The notes below the pieces were generated by a model. That model did not search any database. It was not told where the DNA came from and worked only from the letters and a program-made list of their open reading frames with translations. From Sinorhizobium sp. B11 (GTDB taxonomy: Bacteria; Pseudomonadota; Alphaproteobacteria; Rhizobiales; Rhizobiaceae), in the NCBI GenBank assembly GCA_039725955.1, contig CP091035.1, positions 186,001-250,000 on the forward strand: a DNA stretch of 64,000 bases, written 5' to 3'. How positions within the stretch are numbered: position 1 is the stretch's first letter; every line of letters starts with the position of its first letter. The translations under genes were made by a program, and so were the position numbers. Shown piece after piece: positions 35,790 through 43,244 of this stretch.

Positions 35790-36056
35790 TCAGCCCGCAG
35801 GTATGAAGGGCAGCGCTTCGCAACCGATATCGCTGTAGAGCTGTCCCGAGACGATCAAAGACTGCCGCATGGCCTCGACGCGCCTCTCGGCGTCATCCAG
35901 GGAATAGGCCCAAATTTCGGCAGCCCAGGTCTTGTCGTTCCAGCGGCACTGCAACGCGAACCTGTAGATTTCCTGCCCGTTCTGGTCGATCGACACGAAA
36001 TCATGGTCCGGCCGGTCTGCAGCGGCAGGCTGCGATTGGAACTTGATGATCTGCAT
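35790..36056 (-). CDS. Hypothetical 88-residue protein
   Basis: ATG at 36056 with AAGGAC upstream. MQIIKFQSQPA start, FVSIDQNGQEIYRFALQCRWNDKTWAAEIWAYSLDDAERRVEAMR core, a strand-strand-helix arrangement somewhat like DUF6894 or ferredoxin-like folds. Function unknown. Same strand as its neighbours; no own EcfG-like site. Confidence 0.66.
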   Translation of the reverse strand: MQIIKFQSQPAAADRPDHDFVSIDQNGQEIYRFALQCRWNDKTWAAEIWAYSLDDAERRVEAMRQSLIVSGQLYSDIGCEALPFIPAG

Positions 36057-36140
36057 AATGTCCTTCCAAATGCGCCGCGATGCGCCTTGCAATCTTTTGT
36101 TGTCGCTGCTCTTCGAGCGCCTTTACGAAGATGGCTAGCC

Positions 36141-36593
36141 TTAATCCAGCTGCACCGGCTTGATCGTGGCAACGGAGATCTCGCCCTCGACCACGCCGCG
36201 TATGAGGTCGCTACGATTGCGCTCGACCTCGACGACCGTATAGAGCTTGTCGTCGCGAAAAGCGCTTGCATTGATCGTCGTGACGTCTTCGGCGGGCGCC
36301 GAATCCACTTCCATGAAATCCAGCTCGCGACCCGAGGCTACGATACGGGCATCCCCGGGCGTGCGCGCTGCCACCATGACAATCCCGTGATTGAGGCTAT
36401 TGTCCCATCGCGGATCATCCAGAGCGGCGATCGGCTCAAGCCTATAGAGGTTCAAGGCTTCGTTCTGATCGCCGGCAGCCGCCTCCGCTTGCGCGTCAAG
36501 CATCTGTGCACGGCTTTCCACGGAGCGACCGAAACGGGTGGTACTCGTGGCATTGTTGACGGCATCATCACCGCCACGCAAAACATTCGACAT
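36141..36593 (-). CDS. Hypothetical 150-residue protein
   Basis: ATG at 36593 with GAGGAGAA upstream. The first 40 residues are polar and possibly disordered. The rest is mixed alpha/beta (SLNHGIVMVAARTPGDARIVASGRELDFMEVD; DKLYTVVEVERNRSDLIRGVVEG). No signal peptide and no recognised domain. A minus-strand EcfG-like promoter at 36643-36619, overlapping one for the divergent PNPOx gene, supports a stress role. Confidence 0.7.
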   Translation of the reverse strand: MSNVLRGGDDAVNNATSTTRFGRSVESRAQMLDAQAEAAAGDQNEALNLYRLEPIAALDDPRWDNSLNHGIVMVAARTPGDARIVASGRELDFMEVDSAPAEDVTTINASAFRDDKLYTVVEVERNRSDLIRGVVEGEISVATIKPVQLD

Positions 36594-36611
36594 GCTTATT
36601 CTCCTCGTTCG

Positions 36612-36637
36612 GGAACACAACCAGCATCGGCGGAGTT
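36612..36637 (+). promoter_or_regulatory. EcfG-type promoter candidate (17-base spacer) for the PNPOx-like gene
   Basis: GGAAC at 36612-36616, 17-base spacer, AGTT at 36634-36637, about 140 bases before the ATG at 36778. Weaker than the overlapping minus-strand site, but the only candidate for that gene. Confidence 0.45.
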
Positions 36638-36643
36638 GGTTCC
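36619..36643 (-). promoter_or_regulatory. EcfG-type promoter candidate for the gene at 36593
   Basis: On the minus strand GGAAC (36643-36639), 16-base spacer, GGTT (36622-36619), 25 bases before the start codon. Confidence 0.6.
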
Positions 36644-36777
36644 CGGTAATCGAGCCAGCGTGAACATCCGCCGCGTGCTGCCTGTTTTGGATGCGCAGGA
36701 CTGCGCGCGCTATCCCGGCGCTTTCCGTGTCGACGAGGTTTCACGCGGTCAGCCCACATTGCGAAATTGGAGGTAAA

Positions 36778-37260
36778 ATGCCCGATCAAGTTGACGAACA
36801 ACAAAAGCTCTGGGATCTCATCGAAAAAATCGGCTTCTGCATGCTGACGACCCATAATGGCCTGGACCTGAAAGCGCGTCCAATGTCGGCCTATGTCGAA
36901 AGGCTGGAAAACGCCATCTACTTCCTTACCGATGTTGCAAGCCACAAGGATGAGGAAATTGCTCGATACCCGCACGTCAATCTGGCCTTTGCCGATCCTG
37001 GCCACCAGAAATATGTCTCTGTCTCTGGCACAGCTGTCATCCAGAACGACCGCGATAAGATCCGCGAGTTCTGGGCAACGCCCGCCAAGGCCTGGTGGGA
37101 CGACGCGGATGATCCGTCCATCCGCATTCTCAAGGTGACACCATCGTTCGCCGAATATTGGGACAGCCCCGGCACGCTGGTCAGTTACATCAAGATGGCC
37201 GCCGCAGCCGTCAGCAAAGCGCGACCGGATATGGGAGATCACGTCGAGGTTGATCTCTGA
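36778..37260 (+). CDS. Pyridoxamine 5'-phosphate oxidase-fold general stress protein
   Basis: 160 residues of the PNPOx-like split-barrel family used by general stress protein 26 and relatives: KLWDLIEKIGFCMLTTHNGLDLKARPMSAYVERLENAIYFLTDVASHKDEEIARYPHVNLAFAD, then YVSVSGTAVIQNDRDKIREFWATPAKAWW. The middle KxxEI/HVNLAF pattern is characteristic. It probably binds a flavin, but true PNP oxidase activity is not expected. GGAGG precedes the ATG at 36778. Confidence 0.9.
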   Translation: MPDQVDEQQKLWDLIEKIGFCMLTTHNGLDLKARPMSAYVERLENAIYFLTDVASHKDEEIARYPHVNLAFADPGHQKYVSVSGTAVIQNDRDKIREFWATPAKAWWDDADDPSIRILKVTPSFAEYWDSPGTLVSYIKMAAAAVSKARPDMGDHVEVDL

Positions 37261-37333
37261 TCGCATGGCCGGGGAAGCGATCATCGCGCCTTGTTGCATG
37301 TTCCTGACGAAGACGAAGTCGGACAGCCCACCC

Positions 37334-37477
37334 ATGTTACAGATCGCTCTGTTGTTGATCCTTGCCGTTGCTGGCAGACCACTCCTCTACGCCTGTCTCG
37401 GCTACGCCGATTACTCCCTAGAACAGGCCCGGAAAAAACGGCAATTGCGCGAAGCGTTCAGACGCCGGCGGGATTAA
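37334..37477 (+). CDS. Small membrane protein (47 residues)
   Basis: One hydrophobic segment from the N-terminus (LQIALLLILAVAGRPLLYACLGYA) followed by a strongly basic tail (ARKKRQLREAFRRRRD), the profile of a single-pass inner-membrane miniprotein. An in-frame ATG at 37265 is less likely. No strong ribosome site is visible. It may be co-transcribed with the PNPOx gene 73 bases upstream. Function unknown. Confidence 0.5.
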   Translation: MLQIALLLILAVAGRPLLYACLGYADYSLEQARKKRQLREAFRRRRD

Positions 37478-37570
37478 ACAAAGCATAAGCGTCGCCGGCA
37501 CCTTGTCGGGACCAATCCGTCTTCATCTGGCAGAGGTGCTGTCCGTTCGCCGAGAGCGGCGGGCGCAACG

Positions 37571-37598
37571 AAAAAGGCCGCCCGCCGGGCGACCTTTT
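37571..37598 (-). terminator. Rho-independent terminator after the DUF892 gene
   Basis: Read on the minus strand: AAAAGG, a GC-rich stem with CGCCCGGCGGGCG centre, then CCTTTTT. It starts 12 bases beyond the stop of the DUF892 gene. The stem has one G-T wobble. Confidence 0.75.
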
Positions 37599-37610
37599 GG
37601 TGTGCTTGCC

Positions 37611-38111
37611 TTAGGCGACCTTTTGGCCCTTGGGGTTGGCCTGCGCCTGCGCAAGCTGCGTCAGCTTCTTGTCGGTCGCTTCCTCTTCGGAAAGATTTGC
37701 CTTAAGAAGAGGAACGGCATCTGTCAGTCCAAGCTGATTGGCCCAGGCGATCAAAGTACCGTAGCGCGCGATCTCGTAGTGTTCAACGGCCTGCGCCGAG
37801 GAGATCAGCCCTGCATCGAGCGCAGGCGAGCCTTTGAACTCCTCCATGATTTCCTCACCTTCCGCGATGATGCCCTGGATCGCCTCGCAGGTCTTCCCAC
37901 GCGCCGGTTTTCCGAGTAGCTCGAACACCTGCTCCAGGCGCTCGATCTGTCCTTGGGTCTCGTCTCGATGCTGGATGAAGCCGGCCCTGCCTTCTTCGGA
38001 CTGGGCTGCGCGCGCCATCTTCGGCAGAGCCTTCAGGATCTGCTTTTCGGCAAAGTAAATGTCCTTCAGAGTGTCTAGAAACAGGTCATCCAATGTCTTC
38101 GCGGTTGCCAT
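37611..38111 (-). CDS. DUF892 / YciE-like ferritin-fold protein
   Basis: 166 residues. Begins with a LDDLFLDTLKDIYFAEKQILKALPKMARAA helix, then RDETQGQIERLEQVF, the Cys-containing GKTCEAIQGIIAEGEEI, and AQAVEHYEIARYGTLIAWANQLG, the DUF892 four-helix bundle with Glu/His pairs that bind a di-iron site (Glu in YFAEK, Glu and His in VEHYE). Induced under osmotic or general stress in enterobacteria. ATG at 38111. A strong terminator follows. The upstream minus-strand GGAAC (38204-38200) is followed by CATT, so EcfG control is doubtful. Confidence 0.92.
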   Translation of the reverse strand: MATAKTLDDLFLDTLKDIYFAEKQILKALPKMARAAQSEEGRAGFIQHRDETQGQIERLEQVFELLGKPARGKTCEAIQGIIAEGEEIMEEFKGSPALDAGLISSAQAVEHYEIARYGTLIAWANQLGLTDAVPLLKANLSEEEATDKKLTQLAQAQANPKGQKVA

Positions 38112-38220
38112 AGTGGCTCCTCCTGTCAAATGGGTTATCGCTCCTTGCCGACATTCGTCGCCGTACGAGGGCCTTGATCAATGCGCGCCCTGCCTTGATG
38201 TTCCCGTACGCCGCCGTACC

Positions 38221-38245
38221 GGAACAGAAATCTGTCACACACGTT
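38221..38245 (+). promoter_or_regulatory. Orphan EcfG-type promoter, consensus
   Basis: GGAAC at 38221-38225, 16-base spacer, CGTT at 38242-38245. No convincing plus-strand open frame follows before the next minus-strand genes, so a small RNA or untranslated transcript is possible. The rest of 38112-38435 contains no recognised gene. Confidence 0.65.
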
Positions 38246-38435
38246 CTAGTTGGTTGGCATGGCCGGGCGCTAAGGCCTGTTCGATCGGAAAAAGCTTTTA
38301 TCAGTGATCAAAGTTTGCCATCAGGACGCTGTTGTGAAGCGCCAGTGAATGGCAGCCGGATCCACCGAGCTGACCCGATCCGGGCGGGCTTCGAGGAGCC
38401 GCCTCACAGGCACCAGCCTGCGAGGATCGCTAATC

Positions 38436-38573
38436 TCAGGCGGCACTGCCAGACCCGCGTTTGAAATAATAGAGTTCCATTTCCTGCCGCAGGGCGCGGA
38501 TTTCAAAGCCAGTTCGTCCTTGCCCCATCCATTCCGTCAGGATGACGTCGCAAAGGATTGCTGGGCTTATCAT
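38436..38573 (-). CDS. Possible small protein (45 residues)
   Basis: ATG at 38573, stop at 38436. Translation starts MISPAILCDVILTEWMGQ and ends with a charged helix RALRQEMELYYFKRGSGSAA. Composition is protein-like but the ribosome site is weak and no EcfG-type promoter is present. It could be the remnant of a longer gene. Confidence 0.35.
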   Translation of the reverse strand: MISPAILCDVILTEWMGQGRTGFEIRALRQEMELYYFKRGSGSAA

Positions 38574-38749
38574 TTCGCTGTCAAGATTATCCATGCGTTC
38601 GGCACCGACTTTTGCGAGGCATGCTTGCTGATCTAAGGCGACCAGCCGCCCAAATACATAGCATGCAACGCCCGTTCATACCGAACCGATTTTGCAGCCT
38701 CGGCATTTGCCGACGATATGTGCATGGTCTGGCTTTGGAGGACGCGCGC

Positions 38750-39085
38750 TCAGATCTCGGGGCATCCCCTGACATTGGCAAAGCTCATGCGGTCTGGCCT
38801 GCCGCTTCGGGTAAATCCCTGAACCGTGATGCTGCGCGGGGTCTCGCGGATGATCTGCGCCCGGCGAAGTCCCGCATCGCGGGCGTTGTCCAGCGCATCG
38901 CGCGGATCGCAGCGGCGGCGCGGGCCGCGCTCATAATACCGATCATCGTAACGGTCCCGATCGTGATTCTGGACCTCGACACCGCCAGGACCGAGACGCA
39001 GTTCGACCTGCGCATCGGCGATCGATGGTGCGGCGAAACTGGCAATCAGCGACGATAAAAGCACTGCTTTGAAACCGATATTCAT
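38750..39085 (-). CDS. Secreted Arg-rich small protein
   Basis: 111 residues. Signal peptide MNIGFKAVLLSSLIASFAAPSIADA followed by an Arg/Asp-rich linker (HDRDRYDDRYYERGPRRRCDPRDALDNARDAGL) and a small C-terminal domain (ITVQGFTRSGRPDRMSFANVRGCPEI). The end with its Cys-Pro motif, plus an upstream Cys, suggests one disulfide. This layout recurs in rhizobial periplasmic proteins of unknown function. GGAGG precedes the ATG at 39085; an EcfG-type site lies upstream. Confidence 0.8.
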   Translation of the reverse strand: MNIGFKAVLLSSLIASFAAPSIADAQVELRLGPGGVEVQNHDRDRYDDRYYERGPRRRCDPRDALDNARDAGLRRAQIIRETPRSITVQGFTRSGRPDRMSFANVRGCPEI

Positions 39086-39111
39086 ATTTACCTCCATGGC
39101 GCTGATATCCG

Positions 39112-39136
39112 AACTTGCAACATTAATTTTGGTTCC
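39112..39136 (-). promoter_or_regulatory. EcfG-type promoter candidate for the secreted protein at 39085
   Basis: On the minus strand GGAAC (39136-39132), 16-base spacer, AGTT (39115-39112), 26 bases before the start codon. Confidence 0.55.
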
Positions 39137-39370
39137 ATCGCATCCAGGCGGTGCTCCCGCTTGCCAATGATCGCTGCGGCAATCCTGCGGTGCGGGCCAG
39201 GGCGCGTTTTCTTCCGCGGATTTCAACGCTGAACATATCGCTTCGGATACTTGTTTGGTGGCGAGGTCACGATCGTTGCCGCATTTGCCAAGCCACTCGT
39301 GCCGCGATCGCCTTTTTTGAGTGGCCCCATACCGATAACCGATCATAGCGATTGCACGGAAGGTGCATCC

Positions 39371-39616
39371 TCACTCAGCTGCGGTCCGGCGGCAATCCAG
39401 GCCAGGCGCTCGCTTCCTCGGATCATCCCTTCCAAAGCGGAGGTCCTGTGCCCGATCGGGCGCGGGGGCCGCCACCCCAGCCTGGCCGATTTGGGGCGAT
39501 ACAATTCGTTTTCTGATCAGCCACATCGGCAGGATCCCTGGCGTCAACGCGCCAGCAAGCGTCAGTCCAGCGTCATCCGGTTGTCTTACCAGGGCAGATC
39601 TCTTGAATTTGTTCAT
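39371..39616 (-). CDS. Hypothetical 81-residue protein behind a consensus stress promoter
   Basis: ATG at 39616 with GAGGAG nine bases upstream and a consensus EcfG promoter at 39666-39642. The first half is moderately hydrophobic (LTLAGALTPGILPMWLIRKRIVSPQIG); the second half is Arg/Pro/Ala-rich and less convincing, so the frame could be altered near the end. No family recognised. The strong expression signals are the main argument for a gene here. Confidence 0.5.
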   Translation of the reverse strand: MNKFKRSALVRQPDDAGLTLAGALTPGILPMWLIRKRIVSPQIGQAGVAAPAPDRAQDLRFGRDDPRKRAPGLDCRRTAAE

Positions 39617-39641
39617 GCCGGCAACTCCTCTTCTCATTTCG

Positions 39642-39666
39642 AACGTCGAGGTATCGTCGCGGTTCC
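39642..39666 (-). promoter_or_regulatory. EcfG-type promoter, consensus, for the gene at 39616
   Basis: On the minus strand GGAAC (39666-39662), 16-base spacer, CGTT (39645-39642), 25 bases before the start codon. Confidence 0.72.
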
Positions 39667-39780
39667 GTGCGCGCGCTCGAAAAGCGTGTATCTTTAATCG
39701 GCCTGGCCGCGGCTCGGCGTAATGAGATGGCGATGGCAGGTTTGGCAAGCGCTTGTAGCTCCAATGCTGACCCGTCAGCG

Positions 39781-40194
39781 CTAGTGGCTCTCGTCCTCGG
39801 AAATATCTTCCAATGTGACGCCGGCAAGTTCCTCGTTCAGTTTTGCTATGTCGCCGAGCGAAAGGATGCCGGTGATGTTTCCACCATCATCAAAAACCAA
39901 AAGGCGGCGCATCTGAAGCTCGGACATTCGGTGAGCCGCCTCGCGAAGCTCGGTGCTTTCCAGGCAGCTTTCGATCCCGGTCGTCATTATTTTCGAGATT
40001 GGCCCGTCGGTATCGACGTTTTCGGCGACGGCGCGCACGACGATGTCCCTGTCGGTGACGATCCCGAAGACCTCATTCCCAACGACAGGGATGACACCGG
40101 AATCAATTTCCGACATAAGCCGCGCAACATCTCGGACGCTGACATGAGGCGCCACAGTCACCACCTGTCGGGTCATTACGTCTCTTACTTGCAT
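39781..40194 (-). CDS. CBS-domain pair protein
   Basis: 137 residues made of two CBS motifs: VRDVMTRQVVTVAPHVSVRDVARLMSEIDSGVIPVV, then VFGIVTDRDIVVRAVAE, and the second ISKIMTTGIESCLESTELREAAHRMSELQMRRLLVFDDGGNITGILSLGDIA. The GIVTDRDI stretch is a typical ribose/adenine-binding signature, so it probably binds an adenine nucleotide as a small sensor. ATG at 40194 with GGAG upstream; EcfG-type promoter at 40250-40225. Confidence 0.92.
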   Translation of the reverse strand: MQVRDVMTRQVVTVAPHVSVRDVARLMSEIDSGVIPVVGNEVFGIVTDRDIVVRAVAENVDTDGPISKIMTTGIESCLESTELREAAHRMSELQMRRLLVFDDGGNITGILSLGDIAKLNEELAGVTLEDISEDESH

Positions 40195-40224
40195 GCTGAT
40201 CTCCTGGCTTGGCCCCCGAATCAA

Positions 40225-40250
40225 AACACCCGGGCCAGCTTCGTGGTTCC
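40225..40250 (-). promoter_or_regulatory. EcfG-type promoter candidate (17-base spacer) for the CBS protein
   Basis: On the minus strand GGAAC (40250-40246), 17-base spacer, TGTT (40228-40225), 30 bases before the start codon. Confidence 0.55.
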
Positions 40251-40342
40251 ACTCAAGCGCCTGTTCGCTTCATGGAGACCGGTCGGCTGTGCACGGATAT
40301 GACCGGCACTTCTGGATGCCGCGGCACGTCTCCAGCGCAGCG

Positions 40343-40367
40343 GGAACCTGGGCCCCCGAGCGAAGTT
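40343..40367 (+). promoter_or_regulatory. EcfG-type promoter candidate for the cysteine hydrolase
   Basis: GGAAC at 40343-40347, 16-base spacer, AGTT at 40364-40367, 37 bases before the TTG start at 40405. Confidence 0.52.
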
Positions 40368-40404
40368 CAGTTCTTCAAAAGGCCAAAGCGAAAGACGACC
40401 ATTT

Positions 40405-40998
40405 TTGAACGCAAACTGGATCCATTTGTGCATCGACATGCAGCGGATGTTTGCCGAAGAGACGCCCTGGCATGTTGCCTGGATGGCAAAAGTCTCTCCT
40501 GCCGTCGCAGAACTTGTCGCACGTCACCCCGAAAGAACTCTCTTCACGCGTTTCATCCCGCCTGCGCGCGCCGATCAGATGCCAGGTGCGTGGCAGGCTT
40601 ATTACCGCAAGTGGGAGGATATGACGCGTGAGCGCATTGGCGAGGATATGCTCGATCTCGTGCCGGAGCTTCGCCGTTTCGTACCGCCTGCCCGAATCTT
40701 TGACAAAATGACCTACTCGCCATGGATAAGCGGCAAGCTGCATGCAGCGTTGCAAGCAGAATCCGTCGATACACTCGTGGTCACGGGCGGTGAAACGGAT
40801 GTGTGCGTGCTAGCGGCGGTACTGGGCGCGATCGATCTCGGATATCGCGTGCGCCTGCTGACCGATGCTGTCTGCAGTGGCGCTGACGACACGCACGATG
40901 CCTCGCTTGCCTTGCTCGGAGACCGTTTCTCGGTGCAACTCGAGCTCCTGGAAACCCAGAGTTTTCTGAGGGACGCTTCAAGGGTCCAGTTGCGATGA
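40405..40998 (+). CDS. Isochorismatase-family cysteine hydrolase
   Basis: 197 residues. The catalytic triad is visible: Asp11 in LCIDMQRMF, Lys in FDKMTYSPW (about residue 98), and Cys in GGETDVCVLAA (about residue 134). The family includes nicotinamidases, biuret hydrolases and isochorismatases; the pattern does not fix the substrate. The TTG start at 40405 is used since no ATG gives the conserved N-terminal strand. The promoter-like site 37 bases upstream fits this start. Divergent from the CBS gene. Confidence 0.87.
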   Translation: MNANWIHLCIDMQRMFAEETPWHVAWMAKVSPAVAELVARHPERTLFTRFIPPARADQMPGAWQAYYRKWEDMTRERIGEDMLDLVPELRRFVPPARIFDKMTYSPWISGKLHAALQAESVDTLVVTGGETDVCVLAAVLGAIDLGYRVRLLTDAVCSGADDTHDASLALLGDRFSVQLELLETQSFLRDASRVQLR

Positions 40999-41061
40999 GG
41001 CGCACGCCTTGGATGCAGTGGGGCGACCCCGCGGAGATCGTCTCCACAGGGTCAATCGAGA

Positions 41062-41592
41062 TTACTTGTTCAGATCCTTTGCCATCTGAAGATGGTGTTC
41101 CAACGCAGGACGGGTTTTTGCGGCCCAGGCCTTGAGCTCGGGATTGTCCCCCTCCTCACCATAGCGCTTGAACAGATCGACGGCCTCCTCGTGCACGTCT
41201 TCCTGGTCGGAATGATAGAGTTTGGTGAAGTCGTCGCCCTGGAGCTTGCTGAGATCGTCGAGCATGCTCTTGTGTGACGACGTCATGGAGGAAGGCGCAG
41301 CTGCCTTGACCTTACCGCCGGCAATCATCGCCTTCAGTTCCTCGGAGGTCTTCTGGTGATCCGCCACCATCTGCTGGGCGAAGGTCTTCGTCTTGTCATC
41401 GGCGCGTTCGAGCGCAAGCTTGCTGGATTCGATTTCGAACATGTCACTGCTGGCTGCTTCGAGTACGAAGTCTTCCGTTTTCGGCGCCATTCCCATGACC
41501 GAATTCACGCCGGTTTTCTCGGCTGCCGATTGCGCAAAGACCGAGGTAGTGGCGGCGGCGAAAATGATCGAAGCGGATAAAACTTTCTTCAT
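41062..41592 (-). CDS. DUF4142 secreted/periplasmic protein
   Basis: 176 residues. Signal peptide MKKVLSASIIFAAATTSVFAQ, then a four-helix DUF4142 domain: DFVLEAASSDMFEIESSKLALERA, KTFAQQMVADHQKTSEELKAMI, FTKLYHSDQEDVHEEAVDLFKRYGEEGDNPELKAWAAKTRPALEHHLQMAKDL. The two His-containing helices (VADHQK and LEHHLQMA) are family hallmarks reminiscent of ferritin-like bundles. AAGGAGG precedes the ATG at 41592; EcfG-type promoter at 41645-41621. Stress-related in other rhizobia by annotation, exact role unknown. Confidence 0.92.
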   Translation of the reverse strand: MKKVLSASIIFAAATTSVFAQSAAEKTGVNSVMGMAPKTEDFVLEAASSDMFEIESSKLALERADDKTKTFAQQMVADHQKTSEELKAMIAGGKVKAAAPSSMTSSHKSMLDDLSKLQGDDFTKLYHSDQEDVHEEAVDLFKRYGEEGDNPELKAWAAKTRPALEHHLQMAKDLNK

Positions 41593-41620
41593 GAGGACCT
41601 CCTTTTGGACCGGGATGCAA

Positions 41621-41645
41621 AACAAGGATCCGTGCCAGTTGTTCC
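41621..41645 (-). promoter_or_regulatory. EcfG-type promoter candidate for the DUF4142 gene
   Basis: On the minus strand GGAAC (41645-41641), 16-base spacer, TGTT (41624-41621), 28 bases before the start codon. Confidence 0.6.
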
Positions 41646-41654
41646 CGGGCGCGA

Positions 41655-41679
41655 GGAACAATGCGACGCAAGCGAAGTT
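41655..41679 (+). promoter_or_regulatory. EcfG-type promoter candidate for the gene at 41706
   Basis: GGAAC at 41655-41659, 16-base spacer, AGTT at 41676-41679, 26 bases before the ATG. It is only nine bases from the divergent minus-strand site. Confidence 0.58.
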
Positions 41680-41705
41680 GCTTGCCAATCGGAAAGGAGC
41701 CGCAA

Positions 41706-41951
41706 ATGCCCGCCATCGACATTTCCGCACGACCGGTTGAAGAGATTGCATCGCAGCTTTCGGCCATGAGCATCGAAGAGGTTTTCCTGGCGATGCGGCA
41801 GTTGGAGACCGCCAGCGAGGCCGTCGACGTCGCCGGGCGCGAGCAAATACTCTCGCGCATCGCGCTGGTGGAGGAGGAAATCGAAGCCCGGTTTCCAGGA
41901 CAGCTGCTTGCCCCTTATCGCAACTGGAAGAAAACCCATCCACTCTTGTAG
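41706..41951 (+). CDS. Hypothetical 81-residue helical protein
   Basis: ATG at 41706 after AAAGGAG. Sequence is helical and acidic: ISARPVEEIASQLSAMSIEEVFLAMRQLETASEAVDVAGREQILSRIALVEEEIEARFPGQLLAPYRNWK. No family recognised. Promoter-like site 26 bases upstream, divergent from the DUF4142 gene. The next gene starts 38 bases downstream on the same strand and is probably co-transcribed. Confidence 0.75.
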   Translation: MPAIDISARPVEEIASQLSAMSIEEVFLAMRQLETASEAVDVAGREQILSRIALVEEEIEARFPGQLLAPYRNWKKTHPLL

Positions 41952-41989
41952 ATGCACTCGCGCATCTTCTGCAGCCAGAGGAGGCTGAT

Positions 41990-42257
41990 ATGAGCAGTTC
42001 TGACAGGACCACCGATCACCAGACAATCCGTGGCTGGGTCGAGGAGAGAAAAGGCCGTCCCTCCGTCATCCGCACCAAAGATAAAGGGGGGCCTGCTTCG
42101 CATCGATTTCGGCGAAAAGGAAGAGGCGTTTGAGGAGATCGGCTGGGACGAATTCTTTCAGATCTTCGACGAAAACAAGCTGGAATTTCTCTATCAGGAG
42201 GAGACGAAGGATGGCAAAACGAGCCGGTTTGCCAAATTCGTTGAGCGAAACAATTAG
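41990..42257 (+). pseudogene. Small hypothetical gene with a one-base frameshift in a G6 tract
   Basis: Starts at ATG 41990 after GAGGAG: MSSSDRTTDHQTIRGWVEERKGRPSVIRTKDKGG. Six G at 42086-42091 move the frame; with five G the protein would continue LLRIDFGEKEEAFEEIGWDEFFQIFDENKLEFLYQEE and end at 42257, giving 88 residues. The joined sequence has the look of an uncharacterised rhizobial stress-type family (TTDHxTIRxW start, LEEIxWDEFF core). The second part is listed in its own frame from 42030 only because of the shift. Sequencing error or true mutation cannot be separated here. Confidence 0.75.
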
Positions 42258-42290
42258 ACTTGGCGTCTGGCCTTGATCGGAACGGTGACG

Positions 42291-43112
42291 ATGAATTTCG
42301 ACCAGCAGAGAGAGATTGCCGAGCGGCTTGGGGTAGCAAATAGGTTCGATCAAGCCACAGAGGCGCAACGTCGAGTGGGGTTTCTCGCCGACTATGCGCG
42401 CGCCGCATCCTGCCGCTCCCTTGTGCTCGGCATCAGCGGAGGCGTCGATTCCCTCGCCGCAGGTCTGCTTGCACAACACGCCGCTGCCTCTCTTCGCGAC
42501 GTTGGCTACAGCCTCCAGTTCATCGCAGTGCGCCTTCCCTACGGCAAGCAGGCAGACGAGGATGATGCGCAAAAGGCACTCGAGGTCATTTCACCGGATC
42601 GGGTCGTGACCATCGATATCAAACCTGCCGCCGACGCCACGCTCGATGGCGTCAGGCGCGAGGCGAGTGATCTCCTCGAACAGAGGCGACTTGATTTTCA
42701 CCTTGGAAATATCAAGGCCCGCCAGCGCATGGTGGCTCAATATGCGCTCGCCGGAACGACGCGCGGCCTTGTCATCGGCACGGATCATGCGGCCGAGGCA
42801 GTCATGGGCTTCTATACCAAATTCGGCGACGGCGCCGCCGACATCCTGCCGCTCGCGGGCCTCACGAAACGGCGCGTGCGAGCGCTCGCAGCGCATCTCG
42901 GTGCACCGGATGATCTGGTCTTCAAGATCCCGACCGCCGACCTTGAGTCCGATGCGCCTTTGCGTCCGGACGAGGATGTCTATGGCGTGACCTATGATGA
43001 AATTGACGACTTCCTGGAGGGCAGGGACGTAACGCAGGCGGCTGCTCAAAAGATCCTCGCTGCCTATCAGGCAAGCGAGCACAAGCGCCAGCCGCCATTG
43101 TCGCCGGGCTAA
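42291..43112 (+). CDS. nadE: Ammonia-dependent NAD+ synthetase
   Basis: 273 residues, the usual length for short NadE, which adenylates nicotinic acid adenine dinucleotide and amidates it with ammonia. PP-loop SGGVDS in VLGISGGVDSLAAGLL near residue 45, then AVRLPYGKQADEDDAQKAL, NIKARQRMVAQYALAG, VIGTDHAAEAVMGFYTKFGDG and LTKRRVRALAAHLGAP, all canonical. ATG at 42291 (an earlier in-frame start at 42273 lacks conserved residues). There is no glutaminase domain. Rhizobia usually carry a glutamine-dependent NadE too, so this is probably an accessory, stress-linked copy. Confidence 0.94.
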   Translation: MNFDQQREIAERLGVANRFDQATEAQRRVGFLADYARAASCRSLVLGISGGVDSLAAGLLAQHAAASLRDVGYSLQFIAVRLPYGKQADEDDAQKALEVISPDRVVTIDIKPAADATLDGVRREASDLLEQRRLDFHLGNIKARQRMVAQYALAGTTRGLVIGTDHAAEAVMGFYTKFGDGAADILPLAGLTKRRVRALAAHLGAPDDLVFKIPTADLESDAPLRPDEDVYGVTYDEIDDFLEGRDVTQAAAQKILAAYQASEHKRQPPLSPG

Positions 43113-43244
43113 GGCTGGCCCATTTGATGCGACCTGGTGTTCCACTGATCGTACGCTGGATGACGGAGAGCCTAAGATCGGACCATGGTCCGTATTGCGG
43201 GAAGGGGGGCGGTGATATGTCTCGATCTCATGGTGGGAGATCGA

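Noticed and set aside
38180..38204. GGAAC-N16-CATT upstream of the DUF892 gene on the minus strand
   Set aside because: -10 mismatch in the GTT core; a real promoter may exist but the motif does not prove it.
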